Below, piece after piece: positions 46,932-54,730 of a DNA stretch of 64,000 nt. Made by a program: the position numbers and the translations under genes. Position 1 is the stretch's first letter. Every line of letters starts with the position of its first letter. This DNA is from Catenulispora acidiphila DSM 44928 (lineage in GTDB: Bacteria; Actinomycetota; Actinomycetes; Streptomycetales; Catenulisporaceae): NCBI RefSeq assembly GCF_000024025.1, contig NC_013131.1, forward strand, positions 6,882,001 through 6,946,000, given 5' to 3'. Below the pieces are notes generated by a model, which was not told where the DNA came from, did no database searches, and saw only the letters and a program-made list of their open reading frames with translations.

Positions 46932-47522
46932 TCAGCCGTCGTTCTTGTCCTCGCCGGGGAAGTCCTTGTCCGGGAGGTCGTTGCCGGGCAGATCGTTGTC
47001 GTTCTCGGCGTCGTCCTCGCCGCGGCCGAGCGAGTCCACCTCGACCTCGAGCCCGAGGCGCTCGGCCAGCCAGCCGTTGAAGCCGATCGAGGCCTGCACC
47101 CAGTTCATGACGCTGGAGACGAAGTAGTCGACGTTCACGCCCTGCGGCACGACCATCTGCGACTCGCCGACGAGGCGCAGCACGCCCTCCTCGTTGGTGT
47201 GCGTGTAGACCTTCGGCCACAGCGAGTCCCGGTTCCACTCGTCGATGACGTCGAGCAGTTCCTGCTTCTCCTCCAGCGGGTACGCGCGCTCGTAGAAGGC
47301 GCGCACCGCGAACAGCTCCTTGTTCTCGCCGCGGAACATGGCGTAGACGCGGAAGCCCGGCCAGGAGGCGACGATGTCGCCCTCGTCATCGGTGCCGTAC
47401 TTGATCCCCACCTGCTCGAACAGGTCGCCGATCAGGTTCGGGTCCGGCTTGATGATCGGCGGCGGGCCCTGCGGCGGCTGCTGCGGGCCGAAGTTGGGGA
47501 TGGCTCCCGGGTCGATGGTCAT
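46932..47522 (-). CDS. YbjN-domain protein
   Basis: 196 aa. The YbjN fold is recognised by LIGDLFEQVGIKYG, ASWPGFRVYAMFRGENKELFAVRAFY, DEWNRDSLWPKVYTHTNEEG and the C-terminal ESQMVVPQGVNVDYFVSSVMNW. YbjN proteins are chaperone-like (type III secretion chaperone fold) with no known substrate. The C-terminal 30 residues are an Asp/Asn/Leu repeat tail (DNDLPGNDLPDKDFPGED). Confidence 0.85.
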   Translation of the reverse strand: MTIDPGAIPNFGPQQPPQGPPPIIKPDPNLIGDLFEQVGIKYGTDDEGDIVASWPGFRVYAMFRGENKELFAVRAFYERAYPLEEKQELLDVIDEWNRDSLWPKVYTHTNEEGVLRLVGESQMVVPQGVNVDYFVSSVMNWVQASIGFNGWLAERLGLEVEVDSLGRGEDDAENDNDLPGNDLPDKDFPGEDKNDG

Positions 47523-47735
47523 GCGTTGTCCTCAGCGGCAGATTCAGAAGTTGGCTCTTCCATCCTGTCATCACCGGGCCGCGAGGCTGTACTCCAGGCG
47601 ACACGCGCCCCACGCGGTGCTGTCGGCATTGTGGCCGAGGCGCCGCCGGGATCGGCCGCCTGTCGCCTGATGTTCACCCGATGGCTGCCTTCGCCGGAGC
47701 CCGGCCGACCCGGCGTCCACCCGGATCAATCCCCG

Positions 47736-48308
47736 TCAATCACCGCTACCACCAGCAGCGCTTTCCGAGCCGGCAGCGCCGCCACCGGCGCCGCCACCCT
47801 CAGCCGCGGGCTCGTTCCCCAGCCCCGACCCGGCGAACAAGTACTCCACCAGCTTCGCCAGCGCCGGCAGCGCCGCGGCGACCGCGTCCTGCTCCGGCAG
47901 CTCCAGCCGCTCCAGCGCGGCGCCGATGCGCCGCTGGTGCGCGGCCTGCCAGTCGGCCAGCTGGCGGCGTCCGGCCTCGGTCAGCTCCACCACCGCCACC
48001 CGGCGGTCGTCGGCGTGCGTGCCGCGCACCACCAGGCCGGCGGTCATCAGCTGGCCGATCAGGCCGCTGACCGTCGAGGTGGACAGCCGCTGGCGCGCGG
48101 CCAGGTCGCCGACCCGGGCCGGCGAGCGGTCGCTGAGCGACTGCATCAGCTCGATCTGCGCCATCGGCAGCGCCTCCCACGGGTACTCCGTGCGGATCGA
48201 CGTGCGCAGCGCGCGCCGCAGCCGCGTCACCACATCGGTGAGCTGCTGCGCGGTCGCGTCAGGGGTGGCGGGCGGGGTCTGCGGGGTCTGCGGCACCGGC
48301 GTTGGCAT
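47736..48308 (-). CDS. MarR-family regulator
   Basis: 190 aa, ATG at 48308. Winged HTH: ELMQSLSDRSPARVGDLAARQRLSTSTVSGLIGQLMTAGLVVRG, wing HADDRRVAVVELTEAGRRQL. It diverges from an MFS transporter by 115 bp; two palindromes in between are likely operators. The C-terminus is Gly/Ala/Ser-rich and disordered. Confidence 0.92.
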   Translation of the reverse strand: MPTPVPQTPQTPPATPDATAQQLTDVVTRLRRALRTSIRTEYPWEALPMAQIELMQSLSDRSPARVGDLAARQRLSTSTVSGLIGQLMTAGLVVRGTHADDRRVAVVELTEAGRRQLADWQAAHQRRIGAALERLELPEQDAVAAALPALAKLVEYLFAGSGLGNEPAAEGGGAGGGAAGSESAAGGSGD

Positions 48309-48379
48309 GCCCAGACCTTAGAAGACGGGAGCCCGGTTGCGCCTGCCCCTCCACACGGTTGAGACACAGTGTCGGGGTT

Positions 48380-48409
48380 CCGAACATTTCGGTGTCCGAA
48401 ACTTTCGGA
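48380..48409 (+). promoter_or_regulatory. Two MarR-type palindromes in the MarR/MFS gap
   Basis: CCGAA-cat-TTCGG (48380-48392) and TCCGAAACTTTCGGA (48395-48409) share the CCGAA/TTCGG half-site, adjacent and centred about 16 bp apart. They sit 15-44 bp upstream of the MFS start and should bind the divergent MarR. Confidence 0.8.
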
Positions 48410-48423
48410 GTACGCTGGAATCC

Positions 48424-49776
48424 GTGAACGTCCTCCTTCGCGAGCGACCGCGACCGGACCGCATACGCGACCTCCCCTCGGCCTGGCGGCTGGCGATCCT
48501 GACGGTCTGCTTCGGCGCCTTCATGGGCCAGCTCGACGCCTCGATCACCACGCTCGCCTACCCGGCCCTGCGCACCGGCTTCCATGCCTCGCTGGCGGCG
48601 GTCTCCTGGGTCTCCCTGTCCTACCTGCTGACGCTCACCGTCCTGCTGGTCCCGACCGGACGCCTGTCGGACGCGTTCGGCCGCAAGCTCTTCTACGTCT
48701 ACGGCTTCGGCGTGTTCACCGCCGCCTCGGCCGCCTGCGCGCTGGCGCCCAGCCTGGACGCCCTCATCGCCTTCCGCGTCGTCCAGGCGCTCGGCGCGGC
48801 GATGCTCCAGGCCAACAGCATCGCGCTGATCTCCAACGCCGCCCCGCGCGAGAAGCTGCGCCAGGCCCTGGGCATCCAGGCCGCGGCGCAGGCGCTCGGC
48901 CTCGGACTGGGTCCGGCGGTCGGCGGCCTGCTGGTGGACACCCTCGGCTGGCGCTGGATCTTCGGGGTGAACGTCCCGGTCGGGGTGGTGGCCCTGGTCG
49001 GCGGCGTCTTCCTGCTCCCGTGCACCCGCGAGCGCAACCCGGGTATCAAGCCCGACCTGGCGCCGCTGAGGCTGCACGCCGTGCGCTGGGGTCTGCTCGG
49101 CGCGGCCGGCGGCTACCTGGTCCTGTTCGGGCCGCTGGTGCTGGTGCCGGTCATCATGGCCGCGCGCGGCGCCGGCGCGCTGTCCTCCGGGCTGGTGCTG
49201 ACCACGCTGCCGGTCGGGTTCGCCCTCGGCGCGTCGTTCCTGAAGTGCCGGGCCGGCGTCGGGCTGGGCCTGGCCGTCGCCGCTCTGGCCGGACTGCTGG
49301 TGCTGCCCTTCGAGCCGGTGGTCCTGGTCCCGCTGCTCGGCGTCCTGGGCCTGGGCCTGGGCGCCTACGCCCCGGCGAACAACGCACAGGTGATGGCGGC
49401 GGTCGCGCAGAAGGAGTCGGGGGTCGTCAGTGGGCTGCTGAACACCGCGCGCAGCCTGGGGACCTCTGGCGGCGTGTACCTAGTGACGTCCGCTATAGCG
49501 CTCGCGAACCACAGCAGCGGACGCGGATCGCGCTATGCGTTCGCCGGACTATTGATCGTCTGCCTGCTCACCCTCGCCGTGTCGGTACGTCCGAGCCCGC
49601 ACGCGGTCCCGGACGAACTCGTCGACAAGTTCCCATCCCCACTCGGGCCGCAGATCGGGCCGCTTGTGCGGGGTGACGATCAGCAGCGCGTCGGAGACCT
49701 GCGCCAGCTGCCACGCCAGAAGCGGCAGCCGCGAGAGGTCGGCCAGGTGGAGCGCGAAGCTGCACACAGTCAGTGA
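48424..49776 (+). CDS. MFS transporter (DHA-type drug exporter)
   Basis: 450 aa from the GTG at 48424. About 12 hydrophobic helices. Motif A GRLSDAFGRK at the 2-3 loop and motif C-like LGLGPAVGGLL at helix 5 mark a proton-driven exporter. The last membrane helix ends near residue 388; about 60 further residues (charged, RQKRQPREVGQVEREAAH) are encoded by the antisense strand of the convergent methyltransferase gene, so the natural stop was probably lost. Controlled by the divergent MarR. Confidence 0.85.
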   Translation: MNVLLRERPRPDRIRDLPSAWRLAILTVCFGAFMGQLDASITTLAYPALRTGFHASLAAVSWVSLSYLLTLTVLLVPTGRLSDAFGRKLFYVYGFGVFTAASAACALAPSLDALIAFRVVQALGAAMLQANSIALISNAAPREKLRQALGIQAAAQALGLGLGPAVGGLLVDTLGWRWIFGVNVPVGVVALVGGVFLLPCTRERNPGIKPDLAPLRLHAVRWGLLGAAGGYLVLFGPLVLVPVIMAARGAGALSSGLVLTTLPVGFALGASFLKCRAGVGLGLAVAALAGLLVLPFEPVVLVPLLGVLGLGLGAYAPANNAQVMAAVAQKESGVVSGLLNTARSLGTSGGVYLVTSAIALANHSSGRGSRYAFAGLLIVCLLTLAVSVRPSPHAVPDELVDKFPSPLGPQIGPLVRGDDQQRVGDLRQLPRQKRQPREVGQVEREAAHSQ

Positions 49777-50118
49777 GTAGTGGCGGCCGGCCAAGGCGCC
49801 GGCGGCCACGTCCTCGAAGCTCAACTCTTCTGCGGGGATCCCTATAGCGGCGCTATATGCGGCGGCCGTATAGGGATCCACTCCGTCGATCCGTCCTGGA
49901 TCTGCACCCATCGCCAACAGCGCACGCGTCGCCTCGCCGCTGCCACAGGCCAGGTCCAGTACGTGACCCAGCTCTAGGGAGTTCCGCTCCACGCTGTCAC
50001 GGATGACGGCACGTACTGCGTCCTCATGAGGGTTCCGGTACTCAGAGCCGAACCGCTTGTAGTACTCCTCCGCCCCGAACTCTTCATAGGCGCCGCGGAT
50101 GGAGGACATACAGATCAC
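49549..50118 (-). CDS. SAM-dependent methyltransferase (class I)
   Basis: 189 aa from the GTG that overlaps the upstream stop; an ATG 9 bp downstream is an alternative. SAM motif I is VLDLACGSGEATR, motif II IDGVDPYTAAAYS and a later LTVCSFALHL strand. The protein is short for a substrate-specific enzyme. Codons such as TAT, ATA and AGC are more frequent than in neighbours. Its 3' end overlaps the convergent MFS gene by 228 bp. Confidence 0.85.
   Translation of the reverse strand: MICMSSIRGAYEEFGAEEYYKRFGSEYRNPHEDAVRAVIRDSVERNSLELGHVLDLACGSGEATRALLAMGADPGRIDGVDPYTAAAYSAAIGIPAEELSFEDVAAGALAGRHYSLTVCSFALHLADLSRLPLLAWQLAQVSDALLIVTPHKRPDLRPEWGWELVDEFVRDRVRARTYRHGEGEQADDQ
49836..49879. repeat. 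11-bp inverted repeat inside the methyltransferase gene
   Basis: GGATCCCTATA (49836-49846) and TATAGGGATCC (49869-49879) are perfect inverted arms with a 22-bp spacer, within the motif II codons. Confidence 0.6.
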
Positions 50119-50927
50119 GATAGGTCGCGCAGCTCCTTGGCCGCTCGTGCCACCTCCCCAAGCACGCGCGGAGTGAACTCGAAGACCGCTTGGTCGCCCT
50201 TGAACGGCACGTCCGGGGACCAGGTGAAGCGCAGCTCATAGCCGGAGCGTTTGCGTCCCCCCATCCGCGCCAGCGCCGCGCACACCTCCTTGGCGAGCGT
50301 GGGGCGGGTCGCGCGGTAGCCGTTCACTATGGGGAAGTACGCCTGTGACTCGTTGTCCCCTATGGCGGCCCGGAACGCGCCCAGGACGCCCTCGTACATC
50401 GTCCGCGTCACCTTGCGCTCCACCGGCTCCCCCACGTCCGGAGTGAGGACGGTGCGCACCGTGAGCACCGGCACGCCGGTCCGCGAGTACCCGACCTCCG
50501 CCCCGCGCACGAAGTCCCAGGCGTGTTTGGCGTCCACGGCGCGCGCCGCAGCCAGCGCCAGATCGCGCAGACCGGTCATCGCCGGTGCCAGATCGGCCAG
50601 GGAGAACTCGTTGAGGCGCACGTACAGCACGTCCGCCCACTTCAGGTCCAGGTCGCCGAGCACCGAGTCCGCGTCGCGCTGCTCGGCGCTCGCGACGGTT
50701 TCCAACAGGTCGGTCATGCGCAGCGGGTAGTCGCGCAGCCGCTGGTCCAGCGGCACCAGCACCTCGTACGGGTGCGGGTTGGCGACCCCCGGCGGCGGGT
50801 CCAGCTCCCAGATCTGGCCGCGGCCGTAGTCGCGGCCTCTGCGCCAGCCCGTCGCTGCCAGATAGCGGAGTACGTCATCCGGCCGGAGCCTGGCGGCCCG
50901 GCCGGTGGCGGAAGTCGGGGCGGTCAT
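50115..50927 (-). CDS. Hypothetical protein of the DUF4365 cassette
   Basis: 270 aa from the ATG at 50927, which overlaps the DUF4365 stop by 4 bp. No family is recognised. Features: an N-terminal region LRPDDVLRYLAATGWRRGRDY, a central AAARAVDAKHAWDFVRG and a C-terminal beta region FTWSPDVPFKGDQAVFEFTPRVLG. Overlaps on both sides (4 bp each) show it is translated with DUF4365 and the methyltransferase. Confidence 0.7.
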   Translation of the reverse strand: MTAPTSATGRAARLRPDDVLRYLAATGWRRGRDYGRGQIWELDPPPGVANPHPYEVLVPLDQRLRDYPLRMTDLLETVASAEQRDADSVLGDLDLKWADVLYVRLNEFSLADLAPAMTGLRDLALAAARAVDAKHAWDFVRGAEVGYSRTGVPVLTVRTVLTPDVGEPVERKVTRTMYEGVLGAFRAAIGDNESQAYFPIVNGYRATRPTLAKEVCAALARMGGRKRSGYELRFTWSPDVPFKGDQAVFEFTPRVLGEVARAAKELRDLS

Positions 50928-51505
50928 CGCGCGAGCATCTCCCGGAACTCGTCGCCGAACAGCCCGTGGAGGGCCCTGATATCTAGCAGATTGGCACGGG
51001 GGACGCGCACTGTATACGTGGATGACCTGTTTCTTCCGGGCAACGGGAGCGCGTCGTGGAAACACGCCCAATACGCCGCGTGCCGAAGGATTAGCCGGTC
51101 CGGGGTGATGTCGGTCCACGCCGCCGAAGCGCGCGGGACGACGACCAGGAACAGGAAGCGGGGCACCAGGTAGTCGCGGCCGGCGAGCCAGTTGAAGTTC
51201 TTCACCTCCAGCGGGTAGCGCCAGGCGACGTCGTTTCCGCGCGGGTCGGACCAGGACTTCACCTGAGCGTCTATGAGGGGGAACCCGCGGCGGCCGTTCA
51301 CCGCGGGATAGCGCAGCGTCCAATCCACCCCGACCCGGTCGCGGTCGGAGCGCAGGGCGTCGAGGTTGGCCGCGGCGGCCAGGGCTCTGATGAACGTCTC
51401 ACCGAAGTCGCCCTGGTGTCCGGAATCGCCGAGGGTCAGGGGGCGTCCGGCACCCCCGGTCTTGTTCTCGTTGGCCTGGAACCCTTGATCGATCGTCCCC
51501 GTCAT
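50924..51505 (-). CDS. DUF4365 protein (PD-(D/E)xK nuclease-like)
   Basis: 193 aa from the ATG at 51505 with AAGGGAAA upstream. DUF4365 pattern: DSGHQGDFGETFIRALAAAAN at the N-terminus, GVDWTLRYP (Asp), and DAQVKSWSD with a Q-x-K motif, then LEVKNFNWLAGR. The D...Q-x-K layout is that of nuclease-fold proteins, and DUF4365 genes are often in defence islands. It is the first gene of a three-gene cassette with coupled translation. Confidence 0.8.
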   Translation of the reverse strand: MTGTIDQGFQANENKTGGAGRPLTLGDSGHQGDFGETFIRALAAAANLDALRSDRDRVGVDWTLRYPAVNGRRGFPLIDAQVKSWSDPRGNDVAWRYPLEVKNFNWLAGRDYLVPRFLFLVVVPRASAAWTDITPDRLILRHAAYWACFHDALPLPGRNRSSTYTVRVPRANLLDIRALHGLFGDEFREMLAR

Positions 51506-51512
51506 GGTTTCC

Positions 51513-51518
51513 CTTATA
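51513..51518 (-). promoter_or_regulatory. -10 box TATAAG of the DUF4365 cassette
   Basis: TATAAG ends 7 bp before the ATG at 51505, which would allow a leaderless or very short-leader mRNA. The -35 region is not convincing. Confidence 0.45.
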
Positions 51519-51734
51519 CGCACTCTCATCAGGGTTGTCGGGTCCTGATACAAGAGTAACCTGGACTATCCGTCATCGACAGGTCACTTAGCGTTGACTC
51601 CGGGTGAACATCTCCGGTGATCCGCGTGAGCGGGATGATCGAGCGGGTCCGACAAGCTCCGACAGGTAATGTCCGCCAGATAGCAGATGCCCGATATGTT
51701 CCGGTATTACTCCTCTTGAGGGATACCAGCGTGC

Positions 51735-52787
51735 TCAGAACGCTGCGGCGGCATCCAGGTCCGGCTGCCACGCCTTCGCGGCGGCGCCCGGCAGCGCTTC
51801 GAACGGCTCCAGCGAACCCTGCTTCCAGGTCCCGACGACCCGTCCGGCGTCGAGCATGGTCGCCGCGATCATCCCGCCGCCGGCGTTGACGCGCTTGGCG
51901 AAGGCGGGGTCCAGGATCAGGTCGCGGGAGCGGTGCCCCAGCAGGTAGGGGTCGAAGCGCGCCAGGAGGCGCTGCGGGCGCTCCGGCGGCGCGGGCTCGA
52001 TACCGCGCGGCAGGAGCAGGCGGAGGCCGTCGTGGTCGGCTTCCTCAAGGGTGTCGCGGACGAGGGCGACCGCTGCCTTGGCGTCGGCGGCGGACAGGCC
52101 GGACCATGCGGCGAAGTCGGCGGTGGTCGCGGGGGCGTAGGCGGCGAAGTAGCGGGTGGCGAGGCGGGTCAGGGCGGTGTCGCGGTCGGGGGACTCCGTT
52201 TCAGACTTCAGCCACCTGTCGAGCAGCACATAGGTCGGCTCATCGCGTGCGGCATCCGGACCGCGGCAGATCAGCGCGCTGTTCGCCGCGAAGGCAAGCA
52301 GATGCGGCGGCTGCTGGCTCTTGAGCTCGACGGCGATCCCGTGTCCGGCGAGCTCGGCGACGATCTCGGCGCGCGTCAGAGCCCTGTCACCGGCAAGGAT
52401 CTTCGGCAGCGCGTCCATGGCGCGGGCGCACAGCTCGTCGGTGAGCCCGAGCTGCTCGCGCCTGCGCCGATCGGCACGCAGGTTCACAGGACCGACCACC
52501 GCTAGGAACGGCCGCAGGTCGTCGGCGGCGACCAGGTGGATCGTGCCGCGCATGAGCCAGGTGCGGACGACCGCCGCCTCGGCGACGGCGGTGTCGACGT
52601 CGGCGGCGCGCAAGCCGTGCGTCCGCGACCAGATCTGGAGACGGGCCGGACCGGCCGCCTGCGCCTGGACCGCAGCGGCGGCGCGGACGGCGTCGGGCAC
52701 GGTGCGGCGCGCGGCGTCCGCGTCGCCTGCCAGGCCCTGCGCGCGCACCCGCAGCCACCGCATCTGGTCCGCACTCAAGCTCCGCAT
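51735..52787 (-). CDS. Winged-helix DNA-binding protein, AlkZ/YcaQ-like (HTH_42)
   Basis: 350 aa. HTH_42 features: AAVQAQAAGPARLQIWSRT at the N-terminus, TWLMRGTIHLVAADDLRPFL, YAPATTADFAAWSGL and a C-terminal LLARFDPYLLGHRSRD segment. The known AlkZ proteins unhook cross-links or resist azinomycin as DNA glycosylases. The catalytic QxQ motif seen in AlkZ corresponds to QAQ in VQAQAAG, present here. Its substrate cannot be inferred. Confidence 0.85.
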   Translation of the reverse strand: MRSLSADQMRWLRVRAQGLAGDADAARRTVPDAVRAAAAVQAQAAGPARLQIWSRTHGLRAADVDTAVAEAAVVRTWLMRGTIHLVAADDLRPFLAVVGPVNLRADRRRREQLGLTDELCARAMDALPKILAGDRALTRAEIVAELAGHGIAVELKSQQPPHLLAFAANSALICRGPDAARDEPTYVLLDRWLKSETESPDRDTALTRLATRYFAAYAPATTADFAAWSGLSAADAKAAVALVRDTLEEADHDGLRLLLPRGIEPAPPERPQRLLARFDPYLLGHRSRDLILDPAFAKRVNAGGGMIAATMLDAGRVVGTWKQGSLEPFEALPGAAAKAWQPDLDAAAAF

Positions 52788-52812
52788 GGCCCGAAGATAG
52801 CCCCGGTGCCGT

Positions 52813-53559
52813 TCAGGATGTCAAAAGTCCTTGGTTGGCGTTCATGCCCTGGAGCTGGACGTACTGGTCGGCGCCTCCGCCGGTCACCTGTCCGGGCAAG
52901 GGGTTCGAGAGCGTGCAGCCGGGGCAGTCCGGGTTGGGCTGGTTGCCCCCTTTCCAGGCCCGGGCTTGTGTTCCGGCTGCTGAGCCGGGCAGCCCGAAGC
53001 CGATCGGCTCCTGGTTCTGATACAGCACGCCGCCGGTCGGCGACCCGTCGGCACCGGTGCCCTGCGCGGGAGGCGGAAAGGCGGGCATGGAGCCCTGCCA
53101 GCGTGCGGCCGCGACCGTGTCGAAGCGGAACGGGCCCGAGCAGTCGGCGCATCTCTCGAGCGTCATGGTCATCGGCTGATGCCAGGTGTCGAGGACGTCG
53201 CCGTTCGGCATCTGCAGGGTTCCGGAGCCGGCGTCGCCCTCCTCCGGGAGAGCCAGCGTGATCGCGCCGAACAGCGGATGGGACGCCTGCAGCGTGAAGG
53301 CCAGGGTCTGGTAGCCGACCTGCCCGTCGCCGACACTGGTGATCTTGAGGGTGCGCGAACCAAGGAAGTTCAGCGTCGGCAACGGCGGCGGAAGGTTCAC
53401 CATCATGGTCGCGCCGAAGACGTTGAGGCTCAGGTCGAAGGTCTGCCCGACGTCGGGCAGCGACGCGGCGCGCGCCCGCGCGGCGGCGCCGAACAAGCCG
53501 ACCCCCGCCACCGCGACGGCAGAGCTGAGGAGCCGGCGTCGGCTCAGGGACGATGTCAT
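52813..53559 (-). CDS. Exported protein with Tat-like signal
   Basis: 248 aa from the ATG at 53559. N-terminus SLSRRRLLSSAVAVAGVGLFG is a twin-Arg-type signal with cleavage after ARA near residue 34. The mature domain is beta-rich, with two CxxC motifs (CADC in the middle, CPGC near the end) and a Pro/Gly-rich second half. No family recognised. Stop 26 bp from the AlkZ gene start. Confidence 0.65.
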   Translation of the reverse strand: MTSSLSRRRLLSSAVAVAGVGLFGAAARARAASLPDVGQTFDLSLNVFGATMMVNLPPPLPTLNFLGSRTLKITSVGDGQVGYQTLAFTLQASHPLFGAITLALPEEGDAGSGTLQMPNGDVLDTWHQPMTMTLERCADCSGPFRFDTVAAARWQGSMPAFPPPAQGTGADGSPTGGVLYQNQEPIGFGLPGSAAGTQARAWKGGNQPNPDCPGCTLSNPLPGQVTGGGADQYVQLQGMNANQGLLTS

Positions 53560-53696
53560 GCCCGCAGTCTCATAGCGCGGCGGCATAAGACCCGGCAGGG
53601 ACACGACTTGATCAACCGTAAGGGTGAGCGCCGCGGCACAGATCGAGCCGCCGCCCGCAGCGGCTCCCCGCTCACGCCATCGCTGATCTCTGCGCC

Positions 53697-53774
53697 GCCA
53701 TCGCCATCGCCATCGCCATCGCCATCGCCATCGCCATCGCCATCGCCATCGCCATCGCCATCGCCATCGCCATC
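53697..53774. repeat. Hexanucleotide tandem repeat (GCCATC)13
   Basis: Thirteen perfect copies of GCCATC in the 288-bp gap between two minus-strand genes, upstream of the Tat-exported protein. It does not lie in a credible ORF. Slippage is expected. Confidence 0.9.
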
Positions 53775-53847
53775 AGCACGCTAAGCCGCCGCCCGAGCGG
53801 GCTCAACTACCGCCACCACCGCGCGCAGGTCGCCGCCTCCAGCGCCC

Positions 53848-54633
53848 TCAAACCGCGACCCGCGCCCTGCTCCGCCCTCCCCCAGCCGCCTTGTACTCCG
53901 CCGTCAGCCGCACCGAGGCGTCCTCGGGCAGCCGGCGCACGGCCTCGCGGAACGTCACCCCCGCCAGCCGGTCCAGCCGCGTCGTGACCCAGGCGGCGAC
54001 CCAGGTCGGGTCCTTGTACGCGATCTCGCGCAGCACCCAGCCGATCGCCTTGCGGATGAAGAACTCGCGCTCCTCGACCATCGGGTCGGCGTAGCGGGTG
54101 AAGCGGACCAGGTCCGGCTTGCCCTCGCGGATCGCCGGGATGAGGGCGAGCAGGGAGGCGCGGCGCAGCCAGAAGTCGCCGTCGCCGGCCCACAGGTCCA
54201 GGGTGCGGGAGGTGCCCTCGCGGTCGCGCAGCACGATCTTGCCCGCGACGTCGCCGCTGAGCGGATCGACCAGCGACCACATCGGCGCGTCGCGGAGCAT
54301 CAGGGTCAGGTCCTGCAGGTCCGCCGCGGTGAGCAGGCGAACGCCCTGCGCCAGCACGAAGACCGCCGCGAGCCTGCGCTCGTAGATGTCGGTGTCCCAC
54401 AGCGCCGCGGCCAGGCCGGTGACGTCGTCGTGGGTCGCGCGCCGGCCGCCGATCTCCTTGTACATGTCCTTCACCAGCTTGCGGAGGTCCGGCACCGGGA
54501 CGCCCATGTGAGCGAACTCACTCTTGTGGTACTGCTGGTCGTAGGTGGCGCGGGCCGCGGTGCCGAGGCCGTCCAGGTCGCGGTCGAGCCCGGACACGAG
54601 GGCGGGGATCGGGGTGGTCGTCGCATCTGTCAC
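53848..54633 (-). CDS. DNA alkylation repair protein (AlkD-like)
   Basis: 261 aa, GTG start. HEAT-repeat AlkD family: YDQQYHKSEFAHMGVPVPDLRKLVKDM at the N-terminus, LWDTDIYERRLAAVFVLAQ, MWSLVDPLSG, FWLRRASLLALIPAIRE and FIRKAIGWVLREIAYKDP. Residues that stack on the alkylated base (Trp in FWLRR; Asp in DLWAGDGDF) are present. It removes 3-methyladenine or 7-methylguanine. It is in a small repair neighbourhood with the AlkZ-like gene. Confidence 0.9.
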   Translation of the reverse strand: MTDATTTPIPALVSGLDRDLDGLGTAARATYDQQYHKSEFAHMGVPVPDLRKLVKDMYKEIGGRRATHDDVTGLAAALWDTDIYERRLAAVFVLAQGVRLLTAADLQDLTLMLRDAPMWSLVDPLSGDVAGKIVLRDREGTSRTLDLWAGDGDFWLRRASLLALIPAIREGKPDLVRFTRYADPMVEEREFFIRKAIGWVLREIAYKDPTWVAAWVTTRLDRLAGVTFREAVRRLPEDASVRLTAEYKAAGGGRSRARVAV

Positions 54634-54730
54634 GCGGTGAGCCTAACGATCGCCCGACCCGATCCGGCGGCATCCACTGCGCCGTTCGGGCAGGATGGAC
54701 GATCAGTGTTCACCGTCAGGAGGGACGACC

